Positions 34,395-43,210 of a stretch of 64,000 nt of DNA are shown piece after piece. Where the stretch lies: NCBI GenBank assembly GCA_024233875.1, contig JACKPB010000001.1, forward strand, positions 1 to 64,000. The letters are read 5' to 3'. This DNA is from Leptospiraceae bacterium. Lineage in GTDB: Bacteria > Spirochaetota > Leptospiria > Leptospirales > Leptospiraceae. The translations under genes were made by a program, and so were the position numbers. Positions within the stretch are counted from its first letter, which is position 1, and every line of letters starts with the position of its first letter. The notes under the pieces were generated by a model. The model was not told where the DNA came from. It ran no database searches and was given only the letters and a program-made list of their open reading frames with translations.

Positions 34395-34898
34395 ATGTTC
34401 TATTTTGACTTACTTCAGTCTCTCTACAAAAATAAAATCCAATATCTAATTGTGGGAGGTGTAGCTGTGAACCTACATGGCGTCCCACGTGCAACCTTTG
34501 ACTTCGATCTTTTGATTTCTATAGATAAAGAAAACATCAATAATTTATTGAATGTTTTGAAAGAAGATGGATATCTTCCCAGTCTTCCCGAAGATCCTGC
34601 GGGAATTGCAGATCCCAAAATTGTTTCCGAGTGGATCGAAAAACGAAATTTGATTGCTTTCAGTTTTTATAATAAAACACATTCTCATAAAGTAGTGGAT
34701 ATCATTCTCCATCATCCTTTGGATTTTGAAAAAGCATTTGAGAGAAAAATAGTCAAAAAAGTAGAAGGATTTGAGCTTTATCTAGCTTCTATAGATGACC
34801 TGATTCTAATGAAAGAATCCAGCAATCGCTCCAAGGATAGAAAAGATATAGAGTTCCTGAAAAAAGCTAAAAAACTGGGAGAAGAATTTGGAAGCTAA
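34395..34898 (+). CDS. Nucleotidyltransferase-fold protein (MNT / AbiEii-like)
   Basis: 167 residues. The pol-beta-type signature YLIVGGVAVNLHGVPR followed by TFDFDLLI (the two metal Asp) and the third Asp in KVVDIIL are intact. A C-terminal DLILMKESSNRSKDRKDIEFL helix is typical of DUF6036/AbiEii-type proteins. Such enzymes transfer nucleotides to tRNA or protein in toxin-antitoxin and defence pairs. It overlaps the small downstream gene by 11 bp, which fits a two-gene module, here appended to the cyclase operon after 25 bp. Confidence 0.75.
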   Translation: MFYFDLLQSLYKNKIQYLIVGGVAVNLHGVPRATFDFDLLISIDKENINNLLNVLKEDGYLPSLPEDPAGIADPKIVSEWIEKRNLIAFSFYNKTHSHKVVDIILHHPLDFEKAFERKIVKKVEGFELYLASIDDLILMKESSNRSKDRKDIEFLKKAKKLGEEFGS

Positions 34899-35070
34899 TT
34901 TTTTATATGAATTGGAAGATGAAGATCTGATCCGATTTTCAAAATTGAGCATTCAGGAAAGGTTGTATTGGTTGGAAGCCATATTTGAACTTACAGTCAA
35001 AACAGAAACGGAATTAGAAAAGAAGATTCGAAATTTTTTCCGTGAGGATGGAAATACGAAATCAATCTAA
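34888..35070 (+). CDS. Small partner of the nucleotidyltransferase
   Basis: 60 residues, TTG start inside the end of the nucleotidyltransferase gene. The core FSKLSIQERLYWLEAIFEL resembles small helical proteins I know next to MNT-type genes. It could be the antitoxin or an adaptor; direction of the roles is unknown. Its last 9 bp overlap the 3' end of the minus-strand gene at 35062. Confidence 0.6.
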   Translation: MEANFLYELEDEDLIRFSKLSIQERLYWLEAIFELTVKTETELEKKIRNFFREDGNTKSI

Positions 35071-35646
35071 GTGAATGCTATCCAGGTTTCGACCTGCATA
35101 TGATTTGATTCGAATCTCATCCAACCAGGCTGAAAGTTTTTTCTCAAAGTCAGATAACTTCTTAGGAAATCCTTTCTTCCCGTGCAGGCTTTTTAATTTT
35201 GCTGAAGTTCCTGAAATGATATCAATTTTTTTAATTCTATCTAAGTTCAATCCCATTAGAACTTCCTGAATCTTTTCAGTATCGGAATTTTTGATCTCAT
35301 CGATAAGACTCAAGTCGGATTGATAGGAATCTAAGATTTCTTTTTCCAATTCCTTTAGTTTCTTTAGATGGTCTTCGAGTTTTGCGGGGTCAATTTTCTT
35401 TTTGGACTTTGTGATCGGAGATTTAGGGATACGTGTTTTGATATATGTCTTAAAAAAGAGGAATCCGGTTACAGATTCCAACCTTTCTAAAATGATGGAT
35501 CGATCCTTTTCAAATTCAATTGCCCTGAGTTCATCGGACACAATTTTCAGTTGATTGTAGTACTTTACCTGTGTTTTGGCATCGAGAATACTAAAGTCTT
35601 GGGATTCCAGATGCTTGATCAATTGAATGATTTCATATGTGTTCAA
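35062..35646 (-). CDS. Unknown partner of ParA-like ATPase
   Basis: 194 residues, Lys/Glu-rich and mostly helical, with a likely coiled coil at about 90-120 (LEDHLKKLKELEKEIL) and an IEIISGTS-like C-terminal part. No ParB signature is visible. It starts with TTG one base after the ParA stop, with GGAG from the end of the ParA gene as its ribosome site, so the two are coupled. A ParA cofactor or cargo adaptor role is inferred from context. Confidence 0.6.
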   Translation of the reverse strand: MNTYEIIQLIKHLESQDFSILDAKTQVKYYNQLKIVSDELRAIEFEKDRSIILERLESVTGFLFFKTYIKTRIPKSPITKSKKKIDPAKLEDHLKKLKELEKEILDSYQSDLSLIDEIKNSDTEKIQEVLMGLNLDRIKKIDIISGTSAKLKSLHGKKGFPKKLSDFEKKLSAWLDEIRIKSYAGRNLDSIHLD

Positions 35647-35647
35647 A

Positions 35648-36607
35648 CTATTTCTCCATGAAATGAGATGCTATGGCTTCTAATTGGATGCGAACCTTAT
35701 CGTTGGTTTTGAGGTCCATAGCCGGACGACCCAAATTTTGAAGGTATTGGATGCTTGCTGCATTTTGTAGTCCTATGCTATGAAGAAATCCACCCTTGAG
35801 CATATCACCTATGATTTTTCTCTTGTGAAGTTCCCTGAGTGATCCACCCAATTCTTCTATCTTTTGTTTGTAAAGACTTACCCTATTGTCATGAAGGGTC
35901 GGGATCACTGCTTTGATATGAAATTTTTTATTCATCTTGATCTCGTAATTTTTTAAAAGTAGCATCAGATCAAGAACTCCGGAAGTCGAAAGAAGATCGG
36001 GTTTGAAAGGTATCACAATTGAATCTGAAAAATATATACTATTTTGAGTGAAGTAAAAGAAGTTTGGAGGACAATCGATGAGAATGTAGTCATACAGACT
36101 TTTTAAAGGAGATAAAATCTCACTCATGATGGAAAATGGCTTGGGGCCTCCCGGATTGGACTGAAGTAAATCCTGTAGACCCATATCGACGTCGATCATA
36201 TTCAATCCGGCCGGAATCAAATGGAGGTTTGTCCATTGAAACTGCTCCGGATTCTTTCTTCCTATCCATTCTTTGCCGAATCGGGTGAGGTATCCAAAAA
36301 TAGGGTTGGGGCTATCCGGTTCCGGTCGAATGTAGGATTCGGGTTTCACCATCGTACCTTCCCGGATGTATTCGGCAAAATGGTCTCCGAGGGTGGGTAG
36401 GCTCTTTTCCTTATTGATGAAAAAATCCCAATACTCAATGCCTAAGATGTATTTGGAGGCGCTTGCCTGAGAGTCTGAATCAACTACGAGAATACGATTG
36501 GGTTGGCCTTTGGAATTTAGTTTATTAGCGAGACACGCGGCTATGTTTACGAGTAGGGTGGTTTTGCCCACTCCACCTTTGTAGTTCAAAAAGGAATAAA
36601 TTTTCAA
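35648..36607 (-). CDS. ParA/MinD-type partition ATPase
   Basis: 319 residues with the deviant Walker A NYKGGVGKTT, the SDSQAS switch segment and Walker B ILIDCPPN. TTG start. Such ATPases position DNA or protein cargo by gradients on the nucleoid. There is no parB or parS visible nearby, and the gene sits among repair, signalling and repeat sequences rather than near an origin, so it is more likely an orphan positioning ATPase or plasmid-derived than the chromosomal ParA. Confidence 0.8.
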   Translation of the reverse strand: MKIYSFLNYKGGVGKTTLLVNIAACLANKLNSKGQPNRILVVDSDSQASASKYILGIEYWDFFINKEKSLPTLGDHFAEYIREGTMVKPESYIRPEPDSPNPIFGYLTRFGKEWIGRKNPEQFQWTNLHLIPAGLNMIDVDMGLQDLLQSNPGGPKPFSIMSEILSPLKSLYDYILIDCPPNFFYFTQNSIYFSDSIVIPFKPDLLSTSGVLDLMLLLKNYEIKMNKKFHIKAVIPTLHDNRVSLYKQKIEELGGSLRELHKRKIIGDMLKGGFLHSIGLQNAASIQYLQNLGRPAMDLKTNDKVRIQLEAIASHFMEK

Positions 36608-37321
36608 GCCCGAACCCGTCCTCTGCGCAATTTTAGTAGATTAAGAATAGAAGTATATCAGTTTTTTCATGGAAAATTGAATTTCCGGTTCAGGGTTGAT
36701 TTTGTTTTGTTTATTTGGAAGAAATTCTATGTAAAACTTTCGGATAAGTGCATTGAATTGTTCGTGATTCTGGCTCGAATTCTCCTTCCTGGAGGCACCT
36801 ATCAATTTTTCGAAGTGAATTGTGAAGATGAAATAAATGTTCATATTTGAGATTTGAATCCATACTTACCTGAAAGTTAGGAAGATTCGGAGTTTTCAGG
36901 AATCCCTTCACTTCTCTTTCAGTGTTTCGGGTCCCTATCCTCTCTTCTGAAAGTTTAGAATTCTCTATAAATCTAAAATCCTTTTGTCTATTCAGAATTT
37001 AAATACCGGTTTTCATAAATGCTTGTGTATTTCTTTTTTGGGTATGAGCCATTTTATAGCTGATTCTTTTGTAAATGCACAAAGCTTTTGAAAATGACTA
37101 TAGAAAACAAACTATGGATTCTTAAAGGATATTTCAGAGTAAGGATAGGAATCTTGAAACCGGTGAATATTCGTTTGACATATTCTAGGAAACTGGAATT
37201 TTATAAGTTCAAATGCACTTTCGAATTGATGAAAATCCTTTCACCGGGTATGAAATCCATGTCGATAGTCAAATAAGTTCTATTAAAAAAAAATAAGAAT
37301 TCCTCAATCGGGAGAAGATGT
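36608..37321. other. 714-bp intergenic region
   Basis: It separates the divergent ParA and aceE genes. Two short minus-strand frames (36641-36844, 36711-36911) overlap each other in different phases and lack ribosome sites; I do not call them. IPR copy G occupies 37004-37102. AT-rich sequence at 37260-37300 precedes aceE; GGGAGAAG at 37310-37317 is the aceE ribosome site. Confidence 0.5.
37004..37102 (+). repeat. IPR copy G (best-preserved)
   Basis: TACCGGTTTTCATAAATGC at the left, core GAGCCATTTTATAGCTGATT, and GCTTTTGAAAATGACTATA at the right. The inner arm TTGTG pairs with CACAA. It lies ~220 bp upstream of aceE. Confidence 0.85.
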
Positions 37322-40012
37322 ATGACTGCTACACCGGAGCAATCGATTACCAACAATAGACATACGGATGTAGATCCGGAAGAAACAAAAGAATGGCTGG
37401 AAGCACTGAACGGAGTGATTGCCTTAGAAGGTTCGGAAAGGGCTTCTTATCTCATAGATAAGCAAATCGAATTTGCACGGGTAAATGGTGTAGATCAACC
37501 CTTCCACGCGGAAACGCCCTATATCAATACAATTCCCATTGAAAATCAAGCTCCCCTTCCCGGAGATCACTCCATTCAGAGAAGAATTCGAAGCTATACC
37601 CGATGGAATGCCATGGCAATGGTGCTCAGAGCGAACGAAGATTCCAATGTTGGGGGTCATATTTCCTCTTTCCAGTCAGCGGCAACACTGTATGATATTG
37701 GATTCAATCACTTCTGGAGAGCCGCTTCCGATAAACACGGTGGTGATTTGGTTTTTGCCCAGGGACATTGCGCTCCCGGAATCTATGCAAGAGCCTATCT
37801 GGAAGGTCGTATCTCCGATGAGCAGATGATCAATTTCCGAAGGGAGGTGGATGGAAAGGGACTTTCTAGCTATCCCCATCCCTGGCTCATGCCTGACTTT
37901 TGGCAATTTCCTACAGTTTCAATGGGATTGGGGCCTATCATGGCAATCTATCAGGCCCGTTACATGAAATATATGGACGATCGGGGGTTGATCCAGGCCG
38001 GTGATCGAAAGGTTTGGGCCTTCCTCGGTGATGGTGAGACGGACGAACCCGAATCTCTCGGGGCCATAGGAATGGCCGGTCGGGAGAAACTTGACAATTT
38101 GATTTTTGTCATCAATTGCAATCTTCAGAGACTGGATGGACCGGTTCGGGGAAATGCCAGCATCATTCAGGAATTAGAAAGTGAATTCCGCGGTGCGGGT
38201 TGGAATGTGATCAAGGTGGTCTGGGGTCGTCATTGGGACATCCTATTTGCCAGAGACAAAAAAGGTATCTTGATCAAACGACTCGGAGAGATACCCGATG
38301 GACAGTACCAAACGTTTAAATCAAAAAATGGAGCTTATGTCCGTGAGCATGTTTTCAATACACCTGAATTGAAAGAACTCATAGCAGATTTCAGTGATGA
38401 TGACGTTTGGAATCTCAATCGTGGTGGGCATGATGTCTTCAAGGTATTTGCCGCCTATCATTCTGCTATCAATCACAAAGGGCAACCCACAGTGATCCTT
38501 GCAAAAACAGTTAAGGGATACTGGATGGGGGCTTCCGGTCAGGCAATGAATATTGCTCACCAGCAAAAACACATGAATCTTGATGATGTCAAAAAGTTTC
38601 GGGATCACTTCAATATTCCTGTTCCCGATGACAAGATCGAAGAACTTCCATTTATTAAGTTTGAGGAAAATAGTCCCGAAGCAGAATTTTTAAAAGCTAA
38701 GCTCAATGAATTGGGTGGCGCCATTCCTTCCCGTAGAAAGAAAGCGGAATCTTTAAAAGTTCCCGGCTTAGAGGCTTTTGCCGGTCTCATGGAAAGTTCC
38801 GGAGAAAAAGAAATGTCCACAACTATGGCGTTCGTGAGATTATTGAACATCATACTAAAAGACAAAGAGCTGGGAAAACGAATCGTCCCCATCATTCCTG
38901 ATGAATCCCGAACCTTCGGGATGGAAGGACTCTTCCGTCAACTCGGTATCTGGTCCCATATCGGACAGCTCTACACTCCCCAGGACAAAGACCAGCTCAT
39001 GTTCTACAAAGAAGACACTACCGGTCAAATCCTTCAGGAAGGTATCAACGAAGCAGGAGCAATGTGCGATTGGATAGCCGCAGCTACCTCCTACTCCACC
39101 CATGGAACTCAGATGATTCCGTTCTTCATTTTTTACTCAATGTTCGGTTTCCAGAGAATAGGGGATCTTTGTTGGGCGGCAGGAGACATGAGAAGTAGAG
39201 GTTTTCTCCTCGGTGGAACTTCAGGTCGTACTACACTCAACGGAGAGGGACTTCAGCACGAAGATGGGCATAGTCATGTTTGGAGTGCCTGCATTCCCAA
39301 TTGTGTGAGTTATGATCCTACCTTTAGTTATGAAGTAGCTGTTATCATTCAGGACGGACTCAGAAGAATGTATGCTGATCAGGAAGACATATTCTATTAC
39401 ATAACCGTAATGAATGAAAACTACACTCAACCTGCTATGCCTAAAGGAGTAGAGAAGGACATTTTGAAAGGGATGTATCTTTTCTCCAAACCGGCAAAAG
39501 AATCCAAAACCCATGTTCAACTTTTGGGTAGTGGATCTATTTTCAGAGAAGTGATCGCTGCAGCAGAGCTACTGCAATCAGATTGGGGTGTGACAAGTAC
39601 CATCTGGGGATGTCCGAGCTTCACCGAATTGGGTCGCAATTGGAATGATGTCAGTCGATTGAATCTTCTGAATCCCGAAAAGGATCCTGAGCTTTCTCAT
39701 ATAGAGAATTGCCTGAAAGGAACCAATGGTCCCGTCATTGCCTCTACTGATTATGTTCGAATGTTTGCCGAGCAGGTTCGTCCTGCGATTCAAAACTTAG
39801 GAAAGCGTTATACAGTTCTCGGAACCGATGGATTCGGTAGATCGGATACAAGGGAAAGACTCAGACATTTCTTTGAAGTGGATCGATACTGGGTGACTCT
39901 CTCCGCATTGAAAACTCTGGCTGATGAAGGTTCTATCGATAGAAAGAAAGTAGGGGAAGCGATTCAAAAATATGGTTTGGACCCTAAGAAACCCAATCCT
40001 CTAACCGTTTGA
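37322..40012 (+). CDS. aceE: Pyruvate dehydrogenase E1 component, homodimeric type
   Basis: 896 residues, the usual AceE length. The ThDP motif is GDGETDEPE ... NCNLQRLDG; the catalytic His region SYPHPWLMP and the transketolase-like region near 600 (GFQRIGDLCWAAGDMRSRG) are present. It decarboxylates pyruvate and acetylates the E2 lipoyl arm. It opens the aceE-aceF-lpd operon (13- and 5-bp spacers). Confidence 0.96.
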   Translation: MTATPEQSITNNRHTDVDPEETKEWLEALNGVIALEGSERASYLIDKQIEFARVNGVDQPFHAETPYINTIPIENQAPLPGDHSIQRRIRSYTRWNAMAMVLRANEDSNVGGHISSFQSAATLYDIGFNHFWRAASDKHGGDLVFAQGHCAPGIYARAYLEGRISDEQMINFRREVDGKGLSSYPHPWLMPDFWQFPTVSMGLGPIMAIYQARYMKYMDDRGLIQAGDRKVWAFLGDGETDEPESLGAIGMAGREKLDNLIFVINCNLQRLDGPVRGNASIIQELESEFRGAGWNVIKVVWGRHWDILFARDKKGILIKRLGEIPDGQYQTFKSKNGAYVREHVFNTPELKELIADFSDDDVWNLNRGGHDVFKVFAAYHSAINHKGQPTVILAKTVKGYWMGASGQAMNIAHQQKHMNLDDVKKFRDHFNIPVPDDKIEELPFIKFEENSPEAEFLKAKLNELGGAIPSRRKKAESLKVPGLEAFAGLMESSGEKEMSTTMAFVRLLNIILKDKELGKRIVPIIPDESRTFGMEGLFRQLGIWSHIGQLYTPQDKDQLMFYKEDTTGQILQEGINEAGAMCDWIAAATSYSTHGTQMIPFFIFYSMFGFQRIGDLCWAAGDMRSRGFLLGGTSGRTTLNGEGLQHEDGHSHVWSACIPNCVSYDPTFSYEVAVIIQDGLRRMYADQEDIFYYITVMNENYTQPAMPKGVEKDILKGMYLFSKPAKESKTHVQLLGSGSIFREVIAAAELLQSDWGVTSTIWGCPSFTELGRNWNDVSRLNLLNPEKDPELSHIENCLKGTNGPVIASTDYVRMFAEQVRPAIQNLGKRYTVLGTDGFGRSDTRERLRHFFEVDRYWVTLSALKTLADEGSIDRKKVGEAIQKYGLDPKKPNPLTV

Positions 40013-40025
40013 GAAAGGAAAGAAT

Positions 40026-41318
40026 ATGGCAGAATCAATTGAAGTAAAAGTCCCCGACATAGGGGACTACAATGATATTCCGGTGATTGAAATACATGTG
40101 AAAGCGGGGGATACAGTTTCTGTTGAGCAATCACTGATCACACTCGAGTCTGATAAGGCGAGTATGGATGTACCTTCTCCCGCATCAGGGACAGTGAAAG
40201 AGTTAAAGGTGAAGTTGGGTGACAAAGTATCTATGGGTTCTGTAATCATGATTATGGACGCAGATGCATCTGTATCCTCTTCACCCAAAAAGGAAGAACC
40301 GGCTCCTGTATCACAGCCGGTGGTTCCCGCAGCTCCCACTCCTCCTCCCAAACCAAATCCACCCCAGCCGATTCAATCTTCAGCGCCGGTATCACCTTCG
40401 GACATAGGAAAGGCTGTCAGTCATGCCAGTCCATCCGTTAGAAAGTTTGCCAGAGAATTGGGAGTGGACGTCAGTAAGGTCAAAGGCTCTGCCAATAAGG
40501 GACGTGTGACCAAAGAGGATGTTCAGAAATATGTAAAATCGGTAATGAGCGGAGAGACTTCTACCGGGAGTTCTTCCGGAGTAGGTCTCGATCTTCTTCC
40601 CTGGCCAAAAATCGATTTCACAAAATTTGGTGAGATTGAAAGAAAGCCTCTTTCACGCATTCAGAAAATCTCTGCTGCCAATCTATCCAGAAATTGGATT
40701 GTCATACCTTCTGTTACGTATCACGAAGATGCGGACATCACCGACCTGGAGAATTTCCGGGTTCAGACCAACAAACAAAATGAGAAGTCGGGTGTAAAGA
40801 TCACAATGCTAGCTTTCATGGTAAAGGCGAGTGTTGCCGCTCTCAAGAAGTTTCCCGAGTTCAATAGTTCATTGGATGGGGATGAGCTGGTTCTAAAAAA
40901 ATACTTCCATATCGGATTTGCCGCAGACACTCCCAATGGTCTGGTGGTTCCGGTTGTAAAAAATGCGGATAAAAAAGGTGTACTCGAATTAGCAGAAGAA
41001 ATTTCATCTCTTGCAAAATTAGCCAGAGAAGGAAAACTCAAACCCGATCAAATGCAGGGAGCAAGTTTTACGATTTCATCTTTGGGTGGTATCGGCGGTA
41101 CTGCATTTTCACCAATCATCAATGCTCCTGAAGTTGCGATTCTCGGAGTGAGCAAAGCAGCTATCAAACCCGTTTGGAATGGGAAAGAATTTATTCCGAG
41201 ACTCATCTGTCCGCTCTCACTCACAGCAGACCATCGTGTAATCGATGGGGCAGTGGGAACACGCTTCAATGTCTATCTTGCTGAACTTCTTTCGGATTTC
41301 CGTAGAGTGGTCTTATAG
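40026..41318 (+). CDS. aceF: Dihydrolipoamide acetyltransferase (E2)
   Basis: 430 residues: one lipoyl domain (1-75, lipoyl Lys in LESDKASMDV), a Pro-rich linker (85-130), the E3/E1-binding domain (ASPSVRKFARELGV..GRVTKEDVQKYV), and the catalytic domain with HRVIDGAVGTRF at the C terminus. It moves the acetyl group to CoA. Only one lipoyl domain, where enterobacterial E2 has three. Confidence 0.95.
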   Translation: MAESIEVKVPDIGDYNDIPVIEIHVKAGDTVSVEQSLITLESDKASMDVPSPASGTVKELKVKLGDKVSMGSVIMIMDADASVSSSPKKEEPAPVSQPVVPAAPTPPPKPNPPQPIQSSAPVSPSDIGKAVSHASPSVRKFARELGVDVSKVKGSANKGRVTKEDVQKYVKSVMSGETSTGSSSGVGLDLLPWPKIDFTKFGEIERKPLSRIQKISAANLSRNWIVIPSVTYHEDADITDLENFRVQTNKQNEKSGVKITMLAFMVKASVAALKKFPEFNSSLDGDELVLKKYFHIGFAADTPNGLVVPVVKNADKKGVLELAEEISSLAKLAREGKLKPDQMQGASFTISSLGGIGGTAFSPIINAPEVAILGVSKAAIKPVWNGKEFIPRLICPLSLTADHRVIDGAVGTRFNVYLAELLSDFRRVVL

Positions 41319-41326
41319 GAGGAATG

Positions 41327-43117
41327 ATGGCGAAATTGACAGATGTAAACGTTCCTGATATTGGGGATTATAGTGATATTCCCGTTATCGATATTTTAGT
41401 AAAAGTCGGTGATACAATAGCGATCGAACAGGCCCTCATCACTCTGGAGTCCGACAAAGCAAGTATGGAAGTGCCCTCATCAGTAGCGGGTGTGGTGAAA
41501 GAAATCCATGTAAAGTTGGGTGACAAAGTAAGTAAGGGCAGCTTGATCGTTAGGGTCGAGGAGTCGGCGCCTTCCACCAATGCTTCTCCTTCTTCTCCAC
41601 CTCCTCCGGAAGTAGAGAAGGCAAAAGAATCCAAACCTTCGACTCCCTCTCCGCTTCCTGCAGGCTCTTATTCCGGTCAGGTTGACCATGAATGTGAAAT
41701 GCTTGTCCTCGGAGCCGGTCCCGGTGGATACAGTGCTGCATTTCGATCTGCCGATCTGGGAATGAATACAATTCTGGTAGAAAGGTATTCCACTCTCGGA
41801 GGGGTCTGTTTGAATGTTGGTTGTATTCCTTCCAAAGCTCTCCTCCATACAGCAGCCGTTATGGAAGAAGTTAAGTCTATGGCGTCTCACGGGATTGTGT
41901 ATTCCGAACCCGGAATTGATATTGATAAGCTCAGAAAGCACAAAGAATCCGTCATCGGAAAACTAACCGGTGGTCTGGCGGGAATGGCTAAGATGAGAAA
42001 GGTAAAGGTTGTTAGAGGGGTCGGAAAGTTTTTGGATCCCTACCATCTTGAGGTCGAATTGACTGAAGGAGAAGGGAAAGATCTAACAGGTAAAAAAGAA
42101 GTAATACGCTTTCAAAAAGCTATCATTGCCGCAGGATCTCAATCTGTAAAATTGCCCTTCCTTCCGGATGATCCGAGGATAGTGGACAGTACGGGAACTC
42201 TTGCTCTCAAATACATTCCGAAAAGTATGTTAGTCATCGGAGGTGGGATCATCGGACTCGAAATGGCTACTGTCTACAGTTCTTTGGGAACCAAGATAGA
42301 CATTGCCGAGATGTTGGATGGACTCATGATGGGAGCGGATCGAGATCTCGAAAAGGTCTGGGAGAAGCGAAACCTCCACCGCTTTGATAAGGTTATGCTG
42401 AAAACCAGAGCATCCAAAGCCGAAGCAAAACCCAATGGGATCTATGTGAGTTTCGAAGGTGAGAATGCTCCTACGGATCCGCAGGTATATGATCTCATCT
42501 TGGTCTCTGTGGGACGTACTCCCAATGGCAAGAAGATTGCCGCTGAGGCCGCGGGTGTAGCTGTCAATGAACGGGGCTTTATTCCTGTAGACAATCAAAT
42601 GCGGACGAATGTATCACACATCTTTGCGATAGGAGACATTGTGGGTCAACCCATGCTAGCTCACAAAGCGGTTCATGAGGCTCATGTAGCGGCTGAAGTA
42701 GCTCACGGTGAAAAATCTTATTTTGATGCTATGCAAATTCCTTCTGTTGCCTATACAGACCCCGAAGTGGCATGGGCGGGTCTTACCGAAGACCAGCTGA
42801 AGAAAGAAGGTCGGGCGTATGAGAAGGGTCTTTTCCCCTGGGCAGCAAGTGGTAGAGCGATTGCTAATGGTAGGGACGAAGGGTTTACCAAACTCCTCTT
42901 TGACAAGGAAACCCATCGAATCATAGGTGGGGGGATTGTAGGGACCAATGCCGGGGACATGATCGGTGAAGTTTGTCTGGCAATCGAAATGGGAGCAGAT
43001 GCGATTGACATCGGTAAAACCATTCATCCTCACCCAACGCTTGGTGAATCCATCGGGATGGCGGCAGAAATCGCGCATGGTTCCTGCACTGATGTCCCAC
43101 CTCAAAAAAAGAAGTAG
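41327..43117 (+). CDS. lpdA: Dihydrolipoamide dehydrogenase (E3) with N-terminal lipoyl domain
   Basis: 596 residues. A full lipoyl domain (1-80, Lys in LESDKASMEV) and a Pro/Ser linker precede the flavoprotein: FAD motif LVLGAGPGGYSAA, redox disulphide GGVCLNVGCIP, NAD motif VIGGGIIGLEMA and the C-terminal HPHPTLGES. It reoxidises dihydrolipoamide. AGGAGGA is followed by ATGATG; the second ATG has the better spacing. The operon ends at the hairpin at 43124. Confidence 0.95.
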   Translation: MAKLTDVNVPDIGDYSDIPVIDILVKVGDTIAIEQALITLESDKASMEVPSSVAGVVKEIHVKLGDKVSKGSLIVRVEESAPSTNASPSSPPPPEVEKAKESKPSTPSPLPAGSYSGQVDHECEMLVLGAGPGGYSAAFRSADLGMNTILVERYSTLGGVCLNVGCIPSKALLHTAAVMEEVKSMASHGIVYSEPGIDIDKLRKHKESVIGKLTGGLAGMAKMRKVKVVRGVGKFLDPYHLEVELTEGEGKDLTGKKEVIRFQKAIIAAGSQSVKLPFLPDDPRIVDSTGTLALKYIPKSMLVIGGGIIGLEMATVYSSLGTKIDIAEMLDGLMMGADRDLEKVWEKRNLHRFDKVMLKTRASKAEAKPNGIYVSFEGENAPTDPQVYDLILVSVGRTPNGKKIAAEAAGVAVNERGFIPVDNQMRTNVSHIFAIGDIVGQPMLAHKAVHEAHVAAEVAHGEKSYFDAMQIPSVAYTDPEVAWAGLTEDQLKKEGRAYEKGLFPWAASGRAIANGRDEGFTKLLFDKETHRIIGGGIVGTNAGDMIGEVCLAIEMGADAIDIGKTIHPHPTLGESIGMAAEIAHGSCTDVPPQKKK

Positions 43118-43123
43118 ATTCAA

Positions 43124-43161
43124 ATTGGAAACGGGTTCTTACCCGTTTCCAATGAGTTTTT
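43124..43161 (+). terminator. Rho-independent terminator of the aceE-aceF-lpd operon
   Basis: A perfect 12-bp stem, ATTGGAAACGGG / CCCGTTTCCAAT with loop TTCTTA, starts 7 bp after the lpd stop and is followed by a T5 run at 43157-43161. Confidence 0.85.
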
Positions 43162-43210
43162 CATAGTTTCCCCGATAGTCCTCTGAAATGAATTCATTAG
43201 GGAAAGAGTT

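Noticed and set aside
36641..36911. Two small minus-strand frames upstream of the ParA gene
   Set aside because: They overlap in different phases, have no ribosome sites and no family resemblance.
37088..37276. 62-codon frame after IPR copy G
   Set aside because: It starts with TTG inside the repeat, has no ribosome site and no recognisable sequence.
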